Translations under genes and position numbers: made by a program
Notes under the pieces: generated by a model
Database searches by the model: none
What the model was told of the DNA's origin: nothing
Seen by the model: the letters and a program-made list of their open reading frames with translations, nothing else
Assembly (NCBI GenBank): GCA_963590415.1
Contig: CAVAPB010000022.1
Location: forward strand, 1-37,618
DNA: 37,618 nucleotides
From: Fimenecus sp963590415
GTDB taxonomy: Bacteria > Bacillota > Clostridia > Oscillospirales > Acutalibacteraceae
Reading direction: 5' to 3'
Shown: piece by piece, positions 7,908 through 15,751 of the stretch
How positions within the stretch are numbered: position 1 is the stretch's first letter
Layout: each line of letters starts with the position of its first letter

Positions 7908-8681
7908 ATGAAAAATGACATTAACGAATTTTACAAATTTCAGACAGGAACGGTTTCCGAACCTGACAAAAAGGACGAACCCGAATCGCAGGAGCAACAG
8001 CAGGAACAGGCGGAATTTCCGCGTGAGCAGCAGATTGTCACAAACGGTTCGATTACCGTCTCAAAGCTCGGGCATTATATCCATTGCATTACGATTATCG
8101 GTCAGATAGAGGGGCATTTCATCCTGTCTCCGCAGAACAAGACCACAAAGTACGAGCATGTCATCCCACAGCTTGTTGCGGTCGAGGAGAGCGACGATAT
8201 TGAGGGCTTGATTGTAATTCTCAACACCGTCGGAGGAGATATTGAAGCGGGTCTTGCCATAGCCGAGCTTATCAGCGGAATGAAAACTCCCGTTGTGTCG
8301 CTTGTACTCGGCGGAGGCCATTCAATCGGCGTTCCGCTTGCGGTTTCCGCAAAACGGTCGTTTATTGTGCCGTCGGCTACAATGACCGTACACCCCGTCC
8401 GTATGAACGGGCTTGTTTTGGGCGTCCCGCAGACGCTGTCCTACTTTGACAAGATGCAGGAGAGGATCGTGCGGTTTGTGACCGCAAATTCCGGCATATC
8501 CGCAGACAGGTTTCGTGAGCTTATGATGGATACGGGCGAGCTTGTTCTCGATGTCGGAACGGTGCTTGATGGGGAATCGGCTGTCAGAGAGGGGCTTATC
8601 GACGAGCTCGGCGGACTTTCCGACGCATTGGACTATTTATACGGACTGATTCTTGACAAAAACGAAAAAGATGTAAATTGA
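7908..8681 (+). CDS. tepA: ClpP-like serine protease (TepA/YmfB type)
   Basis: This 257-aa protein has the ClpP/crotonase fold. The likely nucleophile is Ser139 in GGGHSIG and the His is His162 in TVHPVR. The acid is probably in VLDGESAVREGLIDELGG. The first 45 residues are polar and Gln/Glu-rich. In Bacillus the TepA-type protein is encoded next to spoIIIE, and the same neighbour is seen here 25 bp downstream, which supports TepA rather than ClpP itself. The TepA substrate is not well defined; a role near protein export or membrane quality control has been suggested for the family. ACGGAGG precedes the ATG. Confidence 0.8.
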   Translation: MKNDINEFYKFQTGTVSEPDKKDEPESQEQQQEQAEFPREQQIVTNGSITVSKLGHYIHCITIIGQIEGHFILSPQNKTTKYEHVIPQLVAVEESDDIEGLIVILNTVGGDIEAGLAIAELISGMKTPVVSLVLGGGHSIGVPLAVSAKRSFIVPSATMTVHPVRMNGLVLGVPQTLSYFDKMQERIVRFVTANSGISADRFRELMMDTGELVLDVGTVLDGESAVREGLIDELGGLSDALDYLYGLILDKNEKDVN

Positions 8682-8706
8682 ATTTTTATTTTCGGAGGAA
8701 GAAAAA

Positions 8707-11277
8707 ATGGCAACCGCAAAAAACGGTAAAAATTCAAAAAAGAGTGCGCCGAAATCACGCACACAAAAATCACAGAGCAGACCTCAAAAGGAAGAAAACG
8801 CAAAGCAGCCGCAGGACAATACCGCAAAAAGACAGCTTTATGCGATAGTGCTTTTCTGCGTTTCGTTGCTTTTGCTTTGCCTTGTGTTTATAAAAGGGGA
8901 AAGCCTTTGGGGCTTCTGCCGTGAACTGATGTTCGGACTTTTCGGCTTTACATCGTTCATATGGCCGATAATACTCATTTATATTGCGGTTATGGCAACG
9001 CTTAACAAGATAGATTCAAAGGTCGGCTACAAGGTTGCCGAGGCGGCATTGCTCACTGTTCTTATCAGCAGTGCCATACATATTTTCTCTTTTAAGGGCG
9101 ACACAGTGGACTATTTTCACGACATTGCCGACGCATACAATTATTTCAGAATTGACGGCAGTGTTTTCGGCGCGGGTGCGGTCGGAGCTATTCTCGGCGG
9201 TGCAATTCTTCTTATAACAGGCAGTTCAAAGGTGCCGTCTGCGGCTATTATTCTTGTGTTTATTTTCCTTGCCGTTATGCTTGTTACCGGAACAACTCTT
9301 ATTAAGCTTATAAACGGGTTTGTCAATCCCGCAAAGAAAATCGGTAAGATGACAAACGAGAGAGTTCACGAGAGATTTTCTTCGGACGGCGAGGATGAGG
9401 AAGAAACCGAAGAAACACCTGAAAACGACGATGTTATTTCATATGAAGAGGCGCAGAAAAAGCGCAAGGCTAAAAAGCAGATTGACTTTGTTTTGCCTGC
9501 CGAGGAGAGCGGAGATGAAATACCTCAGGCGGTCGAACCTCTCAATTCAAAGCCCGTACAGCTTGACGATATAATCAAAAATATGAACTCGGGCAATGCA
9601 GAGCCGAAAAAAGCCGAGCCTGTAAAGTCTGCGGCGGAAAAAACGGCTGAAATTAAGGCTAATGACATTTTGCTCGGTACAGAAAACAAAAACGACGGCG
9701 AAAATGCGGAAAAAGCTGAGGATAATTATGTCCTGCCCACTCTCGACTGTCTTGCATCGCCGAAGGTAGGCAATACCGCAAATTATGAGGAAGAGCTTAA
9801 AAACAACGCCACAAAGCTTGTCGATACTCTTAAAAGCTTCGGCGTTGAAACAAGAGTTGTGGATATAAGCAGAGGCCCGTCCGTCACAAGGTATGAAATT
9901 CAGCCGGCGGCAGGCGTTAAAATCAGCCGTATAACAAGCCTTTCGGACGATATTGCGCTGAACCTTGCCGCTTCTGGCGTCAGAATAGAAGCGCCCATAC
10001 CCAATAAGGCGGCGGTCGGAATAGAAGTTCCCAACAAAAACAGAGCTACTGTTTCTTTGCGTGAACTTGTTGACACCGACCTTTATAAGAAGTCGGTTGC
10101 AAAGTCAAAATTGAGCGTTGCGCTCGGCAAGGACATTGCGGGCAACTGTATGTACGCAGACCTTGCAAAGATGCCGCACTTGCTTGTTGCGGGTACTACG
10201 GGTTCGGGTAAATCGGTATGTATGAACTCGATGATTGTATCCATCCTTTACAATGCAAAACCCGATGAAGTCAAGCTTCTTATGATTGACCCCAAGCAGG
10301 TTGAATTTACCGTTTATAACGGAATACCGCATCTTATCGTTCCCGTGGTTTCCGACCCGAGAAAGGCGGCGGGCGCACTTGCGTGGGCGGTAACCGAAAT
10401 GCTTCAAAGATACAAGATGTTCTCCGAAAACAATGTTCGTGACATTGAGGGCTATAACAGCATTTGCGCCAGCATCGGCAGGGACAGGCTTCCGCAGATA
10501 GTCATTTTTATAGACGAGCTGTCCGATCTTATGATGGCTTCACCGCACGAGGTTGAGGACTCTATCTGCCGTCTTGCACAGATGGCGCGTGCAGCAGGTA
10601 TGCACCTTGTTATTGCAACGCAGAGACCGTCCGTTGATGTTATCACGGGACTTATCAAGGCGAACATTCCGTCAAGACTTACGCTTAAAACATCCTCGCA
10701 GATTGACTCCCGTACCATTATCGATTCTGCGGGTGCGGAAAAGCTTCTCGGCAACGGCGATATGCTTTTCTATCCTGTCGGTATTGCAAAGCCTTTGAGA
10801 ATACAGGGTTGCTTTCTTTCCGATAAAGAAGTTGAAAATGTTGTCGATTTCATAAAATCGCAGCAGCAGTCCGAATATAGCGATGATGTTATGCAGGAAA
10901 TCGAGCGTCAGGCGGCTCTTGACAAGAAAAAGAACGGCGGCACTGCGGGACAGGATGACGACTCCGACTCCGAGGCTGACGAGATGCTTCCTAAGGCGAT
11001 TGAAATCGTCGTAGAAAATCAGATGGCGTCAACAACGCTTTTGCAAAAGAAATTAAAGCTCGGCTATGCAAGGGCTTCAAGAATAATCGATGACCTTGAG
11101 GAAAGGGGAATTATCGGCCCGTTTGAGGGCAGTAAGCCCCGTAAGGTACTCATTTCAAAACAGCAGTGGTATGAAATGAACGCACTCGCACAGGGCGGTG
11201 CGGCACAGACAACAGACGCAACGGATATTCTCTCCGTTGACGATGAAATTTCGCCTATCGACACGGATGAAGTATAA
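8707..11277 (+). CDS. ftsK: DNA translocase FtsK/SpoIIIE
   Basis: The 856-aa DNA pump acts at the septum to move chromosomal DNA. The N-terminal membrane domain has four or five helices between about residues 40 and 200. An acidic, variable linker (about 215-350) follows. The motor domain has Walker A AGTTGSGKS (about 496-504) and Walker B IVIFIDELSD (about 597-606), with the ATQRPS motif. The C-terminal gamma winged helix (about 755-825, STTLLQKKLKLGYARASRIIDDLE) reads orienting DNA sequences. GGAGGAAG precedes the ATG. Length is within the family range. In a spore former it would be called SpoIIIE; sporulation cannot be judged here. Confidence 0.95.
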   Translation: MATAKNGKNSKKSAPKSRTQKSQSRPQKEENAKQPQDNTAKRQLYAIVLFCVSLLLLCLVFIKGESLWGFCRELMFGLFGFTSFIWPIILIYIAVMATLNKIDSKVGYKVAEAALLTVLISSAIHIFSFKGDTVDYFHDIADAYNYFRIDGSVFGAGAVGAILGGAILLITGSSKVPSAAIILVFIFLAVMLVTGTTLIKLINGFVNPAKKIGKMTNERVHERFSSDGEDEEETEETPENDDVISYEEAQKKRKAKKQIDFVLPAEESGDEIPQAVEPLNSKPVQLDDIIKNMNSGNAEPKKAEPVKSAAEKTAEIKANDILLGTENKNDGENAEKAEDNYVLPTLDCLASPKVGNTANYEEELKNNATKLVDTLKSFGVETRVVDISRGPSVTRYEIQPAAGVKISRITSLSDDIALNLAASGVRIEAPIPNKAAVGIEVPNKNRATVSLRELVDTDLYKKSVAKSKLSVALGKDIAGNCMYADLAKMPHLLVAGTTGSGKSVCMNSMIVSILYNAKPDEVKLLMIDPKQVEFTVYNGIPHLIVPVVSDPRKAAGALAWAVTEMLQRYKMFSENNVRDIEGYNSICASIGRDRLPQIVIFIDELSDLMMASPHEVEDSICRLAQMARAAGMHLVIATQRPSVDVITGLIKANIPSRLTLKTSSQIDSRTIIDSAGAEKLLGNGDMLFYPVGIAKPLRIQGCFLSDKEVENVVDFIKSQQQSEYSDDVMQEIERQAALDKKKNGGTAGQDDDSDSEADEMLPKAIEIVVENQMASTTLLQKKLKLGYARASRIIDDLEERGIIGPFEGSKPRKVLISKQQWYEMNALAQGGAAQTTDATDILSVDDEISPIDTDEV

Positions 11278-11278
11278 T

Positions 11279-12214
11279 ATGGCTAAGAAAAGACGAACAA
11301 AAGCATACGGTAAAAAATCAGTTGTAAAAGCGGTTGTTACTGCCGCTTTTGTGCTTGTGTGTCTTGCGATTTCTTTTATATCCGGAGCTCCGAGCTGGGG
11401 TGACATTTCAAAAAAAGCCGAGTTGAATTCGGGCGTTATCGCAAAAGACGGCAATTTCTATGTTCACTACATAGATGTCGGTCAGGCGGACTGCGAGCTT
11501 ATGACCTGCGGTGACGAAACGGTTATGATCGACGCAGGGGAAACCGATTCATACAACACCATTGACTCATATCTGAAGCTCAACAATGTTTCACATATTG
11601 ATTATCTGATTTTGACTCACGCACACGCCGACCATATCGGAAGTGCCGACGACATAATCAACAATTATGATGTTGCGAATGTTATAATGACGCGGCTTAC
11701 CGAGGAAAACACGCCCACATCGGATGTGTATGCAAAGCTGCTTGACGCACTTTCAAATTCCGAAGCAAAGGTATATGCCGCAAATGCCGGCGATGTTTAC
11801 AGCCTTCAAAATTTCAGCTTTGAAATTTTAGGACCTGTCAAGGATTATAATGAGCTTAACAACACCTCGGTTGTTGTTAAGGCAGCCTTCGGTAATGTCA
11901 AATTTCTTTTTGAGGGCGATGCTGAGTCAAAGTCCGAAAAGGATATACTCGCGGCAGGCTATGATGTTTCGGCGGATGTTATAAAGCTCGGTCATCACGG
12001 CAGCAGAACTTCAAGCGATCTTGACTATCTCCGTGCGGTAAATCCGCAGGCGGCGATTATTTCCTGCGGCGAGAACAACTCATACAAGCATCCGCATCCC
12101 GAAACGATTGCGAAGCTTGACAGTCTGTCAATCCCGTATTACCGAACCGATGTACGGGGAAATATCGTTGTTGAGTGCGACGGCAACAGTTTTACTTTTA
12201 ATTGTGAGAGGTAA
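11279..12214 (+). CDS. ComEC-like metallo-beta-lactamase-fold hydrolase, membrane-anchored
   Basis: The 311-aa protein has a single N-terminal membrane anchor (about residues 14-36) and an outward-facing metallo-beta-lactamase domain. Metal ligands are visible in THAHADH, in FEGDAES and in LGHHGSRTSS. The pattern matches the C-terminal nuclease-like part of the DNA-uptake protein ComEC, as free-standing proteins of this type do. The frame is open from 11198, but residues before MAKKRR are out of character and overlap ftsK; the start at 11279 falls 1 bp after the ftsK stop and would rely on coupling, since no strong ribosome site is seen. Followed by DUF3006, a usual partner. Confidence 0.85.
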   Translation: MAKKRRTKAYGKKSVVKAVVTAAFVLVCLAISFISGAPSWGDISKKAELNSGVIAKDGNFYVHYIDVGQADCELMTCGDETVMIDAGETDSYNTIDSYLKLNNVSHIDYLILTHAHADHIGSADDIINNYDVANVIMTRLTEENTPTSDVYAKLLDALSNSEAKVYAANAGDVYSLQNFSFEILGPVKDYNELNNTSVVVKAAFGNVKFLFEGDAESKSEKDILAAGYDVSADVIKLGHHGSRTSSDLDYLRAVNPQAAIISCGENNSYKHPHPETIAKLDSLSIPYYRTDVRGNIVVECDGNSFTFNCER

Positions 12215-12219
12215 CAGAA

Positions 12220-12438
12220 ATGGAGCTTTATTCGGTTGACAGAATAGAACAGAATACCGTTGTACTTGTAAAGGACGGGAAAACATACAATTATACTTTG
12301 ACCGATTTTGATTTTGCTGTCAAAGAGGGTATGCTGCTTTCAAAGTCTCCCGACGGTAGGTTTTCCTATGAAAAAGAGGAAACGGACAGAGTAAAAAAAG
12401 AGCTTTTCAAAAAACAGAACAGCCTGTTCTGTAATTAA
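12220..12438 (+). CDS. DUF3006 family protein
   Basis: This 72-aa protein matches DUF3006: MELYSVDRIEQNTVVLVKDGK followed by a conserved acidic and hydrophobic pattern (VKEGMLLSK). The family is often encoded next to ComEC-like metallo-beta-lactamase proteins, as here (5 bp away, sharing a GAGAGG site inside the end of the previous gene). The function is unknown. A 19-bp palindrome overlaps its last codons. Confidence 0.8.
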   Translation: MELYSVDRIEQNTVVLVKDGKTYNYTLTDFDFAVKEGMLLSKSPDGRFSYEKEETDRVKKELFKKQNSLFCN

Positions 12439-12461
12439 GCAAAAAAATATTCAAAAAACAC

Positions 12462-12490
12462 TTGAAAATATTGCTTTCGGGTGGTATAAT
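12462..12490 (+). promoter_or_regulatory. Promoter of rpsB-tsf
   Basis: TTGAAA (12462-12467) and a consensus TATAAT (12485-12490) are 17 bp apart. Confidence 0.85.
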
Positions 12491-12496
12491 GCTTTA

Positions 12497-12583
12497 GCAA
12501 TTCGCACACATGGGGATTATCGCAAAATTGCATTTTATATGTCTTGCGGTAAGTTGAACCGTGTGGAGGATAAAATAAGGAGG
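12497..12583 (+). promoter_or_regulatory. Structured rpsB leader
   Basis: About 95 nt separate the likely start of transcription from the rpsB ATG. Nested complementary segments are present: CACAC (12505-12509) with GTGTG (12561-12565), and CGCA (12521-12524) with TGCG (12545-12548), separated by nearly equal internal loops of 11 and 12 nt. The outer helix ends next to the AGGAGG ribosome site. This layout fits a ribosomal-protein leader used for feedback by S2, but I cannot match it to a known RNA family by eye. Confidence 0.45.
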
Positions 12584-12591
12584 ACAAAACA

Positions 12592-13341
12592 ATGTCAGTA
12601 GTATCAATGAAACAGCTGCTTGAAGCAGGTGTGCACTTCGGTCACCAGACCAGAAGATGGAACCCGAAAATGGCTGAGTACATTTTCACGGAGAGAAACG
12701 GAATTTATATCATCGACCTTCAGAAAACCGTTAAAAAGTTGGAAGAAGCTTACATGGTAGTTCGTGACATCGCAGCAGAAGGCGATGAAATCCTCTTCGT
12801 AGGTACAAAGAAGCAGGCTCAGGATTCCGTTAAGGAAGAAGCTATCCGTTGCGGTATGCCTTATGTAAACGCTCGTTGGCTCGGCGGTATGCTTACAAAC
12901 TTCAACACAATTAAAAAGAGAATTAAGAGACTCGGTCAGCTCAAGGCTATGCAGGAGGACGGAACATTCGATATGCTCCCGAAGAAGGAAGCCGCTAAGC
13001 TTGAACTTGAAATCGAGAAGCTTGAAAGATTTATGGGCGGTATCACAGAGATGAAGAAGCAGCCCGCTGCTATGTTCATCGTTGACCCCAGAAAAGAAAG
13101 AATTGCAGTTGCTGAGGCTAAGAAGCTCGGTATTCCGATTATCGCAATCGTTGACACAAACTGCGATCCCGACGAAATCGATTATGTTATCCCCGGTAAC
13201 GACGACGCTATCCGTGCAGTAAAGCTTATTGCAGGCGCTATGGCTGACGCAGTTATCGAAGGCAGACAGGGTATGGCTGGCGCTGCGGCTCAGGAAGATG
13301 CCGAAGAGGCTGATGTTGCCGCTGAAGAAGCTGCCGAATAA
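12592..13341 (+). CDS. rpsB: Small ribosomal subunit protein S2
   Basis: The 249-aa S2 binds the 30S head/platform junction and helps recruit S1-like proteins and mRNA. It begins VSMKQLLEAGVHFGHQTRRWNPKM and contains the conserved VDTNCDPDEIDYVIPGNDDAIRAVKLI. The last 20 residues are an acidic Ala/Glu tail. AAGGAGG precedes the ATG. It is in the usual pair with tsf. Confidence 0.97.
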   Translation: MSVVSMKQLLEAGVHFGHQTRRWNPKMAEYIFTERNGIYIIDLQKTVKKLEEAYMVVRDIAAEGDEILFVGTKKQAQDSVKEEAIRCGMPYVNARWLGGMLTNFNTIKKRIKRLGQLKAMQEDGTFDMLPKKEAAKLELEIEKLERFMGGITEMKKQPAAMFIVDPRKERIAVAEAKKLGIPIIAIVDTNCDPDEIDYVIPGNDDAIRAVKLIAGAMADAVIEGRQGMAGAAAQEDAEEADVAAEEAAE

Positions 13342-13355
13342 TTTGATTTTTTAAG

Positions 13356-13381
13356 TGCCCGTGCATGGATTTGTGCGGGCA
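13356..13381 (+). promoter_or_regulatory. Hairpin between rpsB and tsf
   Basis: TGCCCGTGCA (13356-13365) pairs with TGTGCGGGCA (13372-13381), with two G-T pairs. There is no T run after it, so partial attenuation or mRNA processing is more likely than full termination. Confidence 0.55.
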
Positions 13382-13409
13382 TATTAAGTAAAAACGGAGG
13401 TAAATAATT

Positions 13410-14513
13410 ATGGCATTTACAGCAAAAGACGTTGTTGCTCTTCGTGAGAAGACCGGCGTAGGTATGATGGATTGTAAAAAAGCTCTTGTCGAGTCCGACG
13501 GCGATATGGACAAGGCTGTTGAAATTTTGAGAGAAAAGGGTCTTGCTTCCGCTGCCAAAAAGGCAAGCAGAGTTGCCGCTGAGGGCGTTATCGCTTCTTA
13601 CAACGACGGCAAGGCAGGCGCTCTTGTTGAAATTAACTGTGAAACTGACTTCGTTGCTAAGGGCGAGCCTTTCGTAAAACTCGCAAACAGCGTTGCAAAG
13701 ACGGTTGTTACTGCTAACCCCGCAGATGTTGAGGCTCTTCTCGCAACAAAGGTTGCAGACGGCGACAACACTGTTGAAGAAGCTGTACAGGAGGTTTTCC
13801 TTGCGCTTCGTGAAAATATGAAGGTTCGCAGATTTGCCCGTATGGAAGGTCATGTTGTAACTTACATCCACGGCAACGGCACGGTCGGCGTTATGGTTGA
13901 TTTTGATACAGACGATGCTACCGCGGCTAAGCCCGAATTCAACGAGATGGGTAAGAACATCGCAATGCAGGTTGCAGCTATGAGCCCCGAATATCTCAGT
14001 AAGGACGACATTTCGGCTGATGAGCTCGCTAAGATGAAGACAATCGTTGTTGAGAGCGCTCTTAACACACCCGCTTCATTGCCCGTACCGATTCTTAACA
14101 ACCTTATCGAAGAAGCTGTTTCTGAGAAGAAGTGGAGTGATGAGGACATCACAATCTATAACGGTCTTGACAATAAGCAGAAAAAGAACTTCACAAACTT
14201 CATTTCCAAGGAAGCTTATGCTACTCTTGCGGAGATTGCAGTTTCTCACAAGGCTGAAATTTCCGAAAACAAGATTTTCGGCGGACTTGTTCAGGGCCGT
14301 ATCGCTAAGCAGATTAAGGAAATTTGCCTTTCGGAGCAGGCGTTCGTTCGTTCAGACCTCTTTGAAGGCTCTGTCGGCGGCTATGTAAGCTCTGTTGCAA
14401 AGGCACTCGGTGCCGACATCAAGCTTGCTTCATTCGTTCGTCTTGCTAAGGGCGAGGGAATTGAGAAGAAGCAGGAAAACTTTGCAGACGAAATCGCAAG
14501 CATGGTTAAATAA
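13410..14513 (+). CDS. tsf: Elongation factor Ts with an internal insertion
   Basis: EF-Ts exchanges GDP for GTP on EF-Tu. The N-terminal UBA-like domain (KDVVALREKTGVGMMDCKKAL, about residues 6-26) and the TDFVAK motif (79-84) that contacts EF-Tu are intact. The C-terminal part (AFVRSD, then SFVRLAKGEGIEKKQENFADEI) is also intact. At 367 aa it is longer than the usual 280-305 aa. Compared with the Bacillus and E. coli proteins, the extra length is about 65 residues between SALN (about 219) and KIFGGLVQGR (about 288). GGAGG precedes the ATG. The usual followers pyrH and frr are absent. Confidence 0.95.
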   Translation: MAFTAKDVVALREKTGVGMMDCKKALVESDGDMDKAVEILREKGLASAAKKASRVAAEGVIASYNDGKAGALVEINCETDFVAKGEPFVKLANSVAKTVVTANPADVEALLATKVADGDNTVEEAVQEVFLALRENMKVRRFARMEGHVVTYIHGNGTVGVMVDFDTDDATAAKPEFNEMGKNIAMQVAAMSPEYLSKDDISADELAKMKTIVVESALNTPASLPVPILNNLIEEAVSEKKWSDEDITIYNGLDNKQKKNFTNFISKEAYATLAEIAVSHKAEISENKIFGGLVQGRIAKQIKEICLSEQAFVRSDLFEGSVGGYVSSVAKALGADIKLASFVRLAKGEGIEKKQENFADEIASMVK

Positions 14514-14536
14514 TCAATCGAAACAGGTTGAATTTT

Positions 14537-14571
14537 GGGAGATAACCGCAAGTTATCTCCCTTTACTTTTT
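14537..14571 (+). terminator. Terminator of rpsB-tsf
   Basis: GGGAGATAAC (14537-14546) and GTTATCTCCC (14552-14561) form a perfect 10-bp stem with loop CGCAA, followed by a T-rich tract. Confidence 0.9.
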
Positions 14572-14619
14572 GGTGTAATTGTGATAGAATAATGTGAACA
14601 GGAAAGCAGGTGAGTTTAA

Positions 14620-15639
14620 GTGCTGGGAATGAATATCGGCGTTGATTTCGGCTCGTCATCGACAATTATGGTCGTTGACGGAAAAGGCATTGTACTTGAC
14701 GAGCCCACGGTCATAGCTGTCGACTCCGAAACCAAATATCCCATCGCTTTCGGCAACAGCGCATATACGATTGATGGCAGAACGGACGATAATATTGAGG
14801 TTATTCATCCCGTTGTCAATGGCGTAATTTCAAACTATACCATGGCGCAGAAGCTATTGAGTCACTATCTGCTAAAAATTTGCGGAAATAAGGTACTAAA
14901 GCCGAATGTCATTATTGCAGTGCCGAGTGCATGTACAAATCTTGACAAGAGGACTTTTATTGATATTGTAACCTCGGCAGGTGCAGGCAGGGTATGCTTT
15001 GTTGAGGAATCGCTTGCCTCCGCAATAGGTATCGGCTTTCATAAGGATGCTCTTTCCGGCAGATTGCTTGTGAATATGGGCGGCGGAGAGGTCGATGTTT
15101 CGGTTGTAACCATGGGAAGCATTGCCGTTGCCGATACCATAAAGACAGGCGGACTTTCAATCGATGCGGCAATACAAAAGTATCTCAAAAAGACCCGTGA
15201 TATAACCGTCGGAGCGCTGACCGCAGAACATATAAAAATTTGCCTCGGAAGTGCTGTGCCGAGGGATGAAGAGCTTGCAATGATTGTTTCCGGCAAAAGT
15301 GAAATCGACAATATGCCTATTTCCTTTGAGGTAACTTCACAGGAGATTTATCCCTGCGTGAGGGAACAGGTTGATATGATAATGAACGGTATATGCAATG
15401 TGCTTGAAAAAACACCTCCCGAGCTTGTCGGCGACATTTCAGACAACGGAATTATACTGACCGGCGGAACAGCTCTGTTAAACGGTATGGATAAGCTTGT
15501 AAGCACTGCTACGGGCATTGAAACGGTTGTAGCCGACGACCCGTTGTACAGCACGGCAAGCGGAGCTATGCATATAATCAAAAACATTGATAAGCTTTCG
15601 GGCGTGTATCAGTTCCACACGGTACATCAGATAGATTAA
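14620..15639 (+). CDS. MreB-like actin-family protein
   Basis: The 339-aa protein has the actin/Hsp70 nucleotide fold of MreB: phosphate loop 1 NIGVDFGSSSTIMVVDG, phosphate loop 2 LLVNMGGGEVDVSVV and adenosine motif GIILTGGTALLNGMD. MreB-family proteins polymerise under the membrane and guide cell-wall synthesis. The usual mreC/mreD neighbours are missing, so it may be an additional Mbl- or MreBH-like paralogue. The start is a GTG preceded by AGGTGAG; an ATG three codons later (14629) is the alternative. A weak promoter (TTTACT, 17 bp, TAGAAT at 14585-14590) overlaps the tsf terminator. Confidence 0.85.
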   Translation: MLGMNIGVDFGSSSTIMVVDGKGIVLDEPTVIAVDSETKYPIAFGNSAYTIDGRTDDNIEVIHPVVNGVISNYTMAQKLLSHYLLKICGNKVLKPNVIIAVPSACTNLDKRTFIDIVTSAGAGRVCFVEESLASAIGIGFHKDALSGRLLVNMGGGEVDVSVVTMGSIAVADTIKTGGLSIDAAIQKYLKKTRDITVGALTAEHIKICLGSAVPRDEELAMIVSGKSEIDNMPISFEVTSQEIYPCVREQVDMIMNGICNVLEKTPPELVGDISDNGIILTGGTALLNGMDKLVSTATGIETVVADDPLYSTASGAMHIIKNIDKLSGVYQFHTVHQID

Positions 15640-15684
15640 AATTCAATATAAATTGAGCTCTCAAATACCGATTCTTCGGTGAAT

Positions 15685-15751
15685 GAGCGAGAAACAGTTG
15701 AAATGTGCATATCGTAATATTATATAGTTTGCATTATCCTGTTTCTCACTC
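15685..15751. repeat. Inverted repeat near the rhs truncation point
   Basis: GAGCGAGAAACAG (15685-15697) and CTGTTTCTCACTC (15739-15751) are inverted copies with one mismatch and a 41-nt A/T-rich interval. They could be ends of a tiny element remnant. Confidence 0.5.

Noticed and set aside
12414..12432. LexA (SOS) box in the palindrome at the end of the DUF3006 gene
   Set aside because: The Firmicutes LexA site has GAAC-N4-GTTC; here the spacer is 5 nt and the site is inside a gene end, not at a promoter.
13290..13871. 193-aa minus-strand frame across rpsB and tsf
   Set aside because: It is antisense to two ribosomal-function genes and has no start signal; a shadow.
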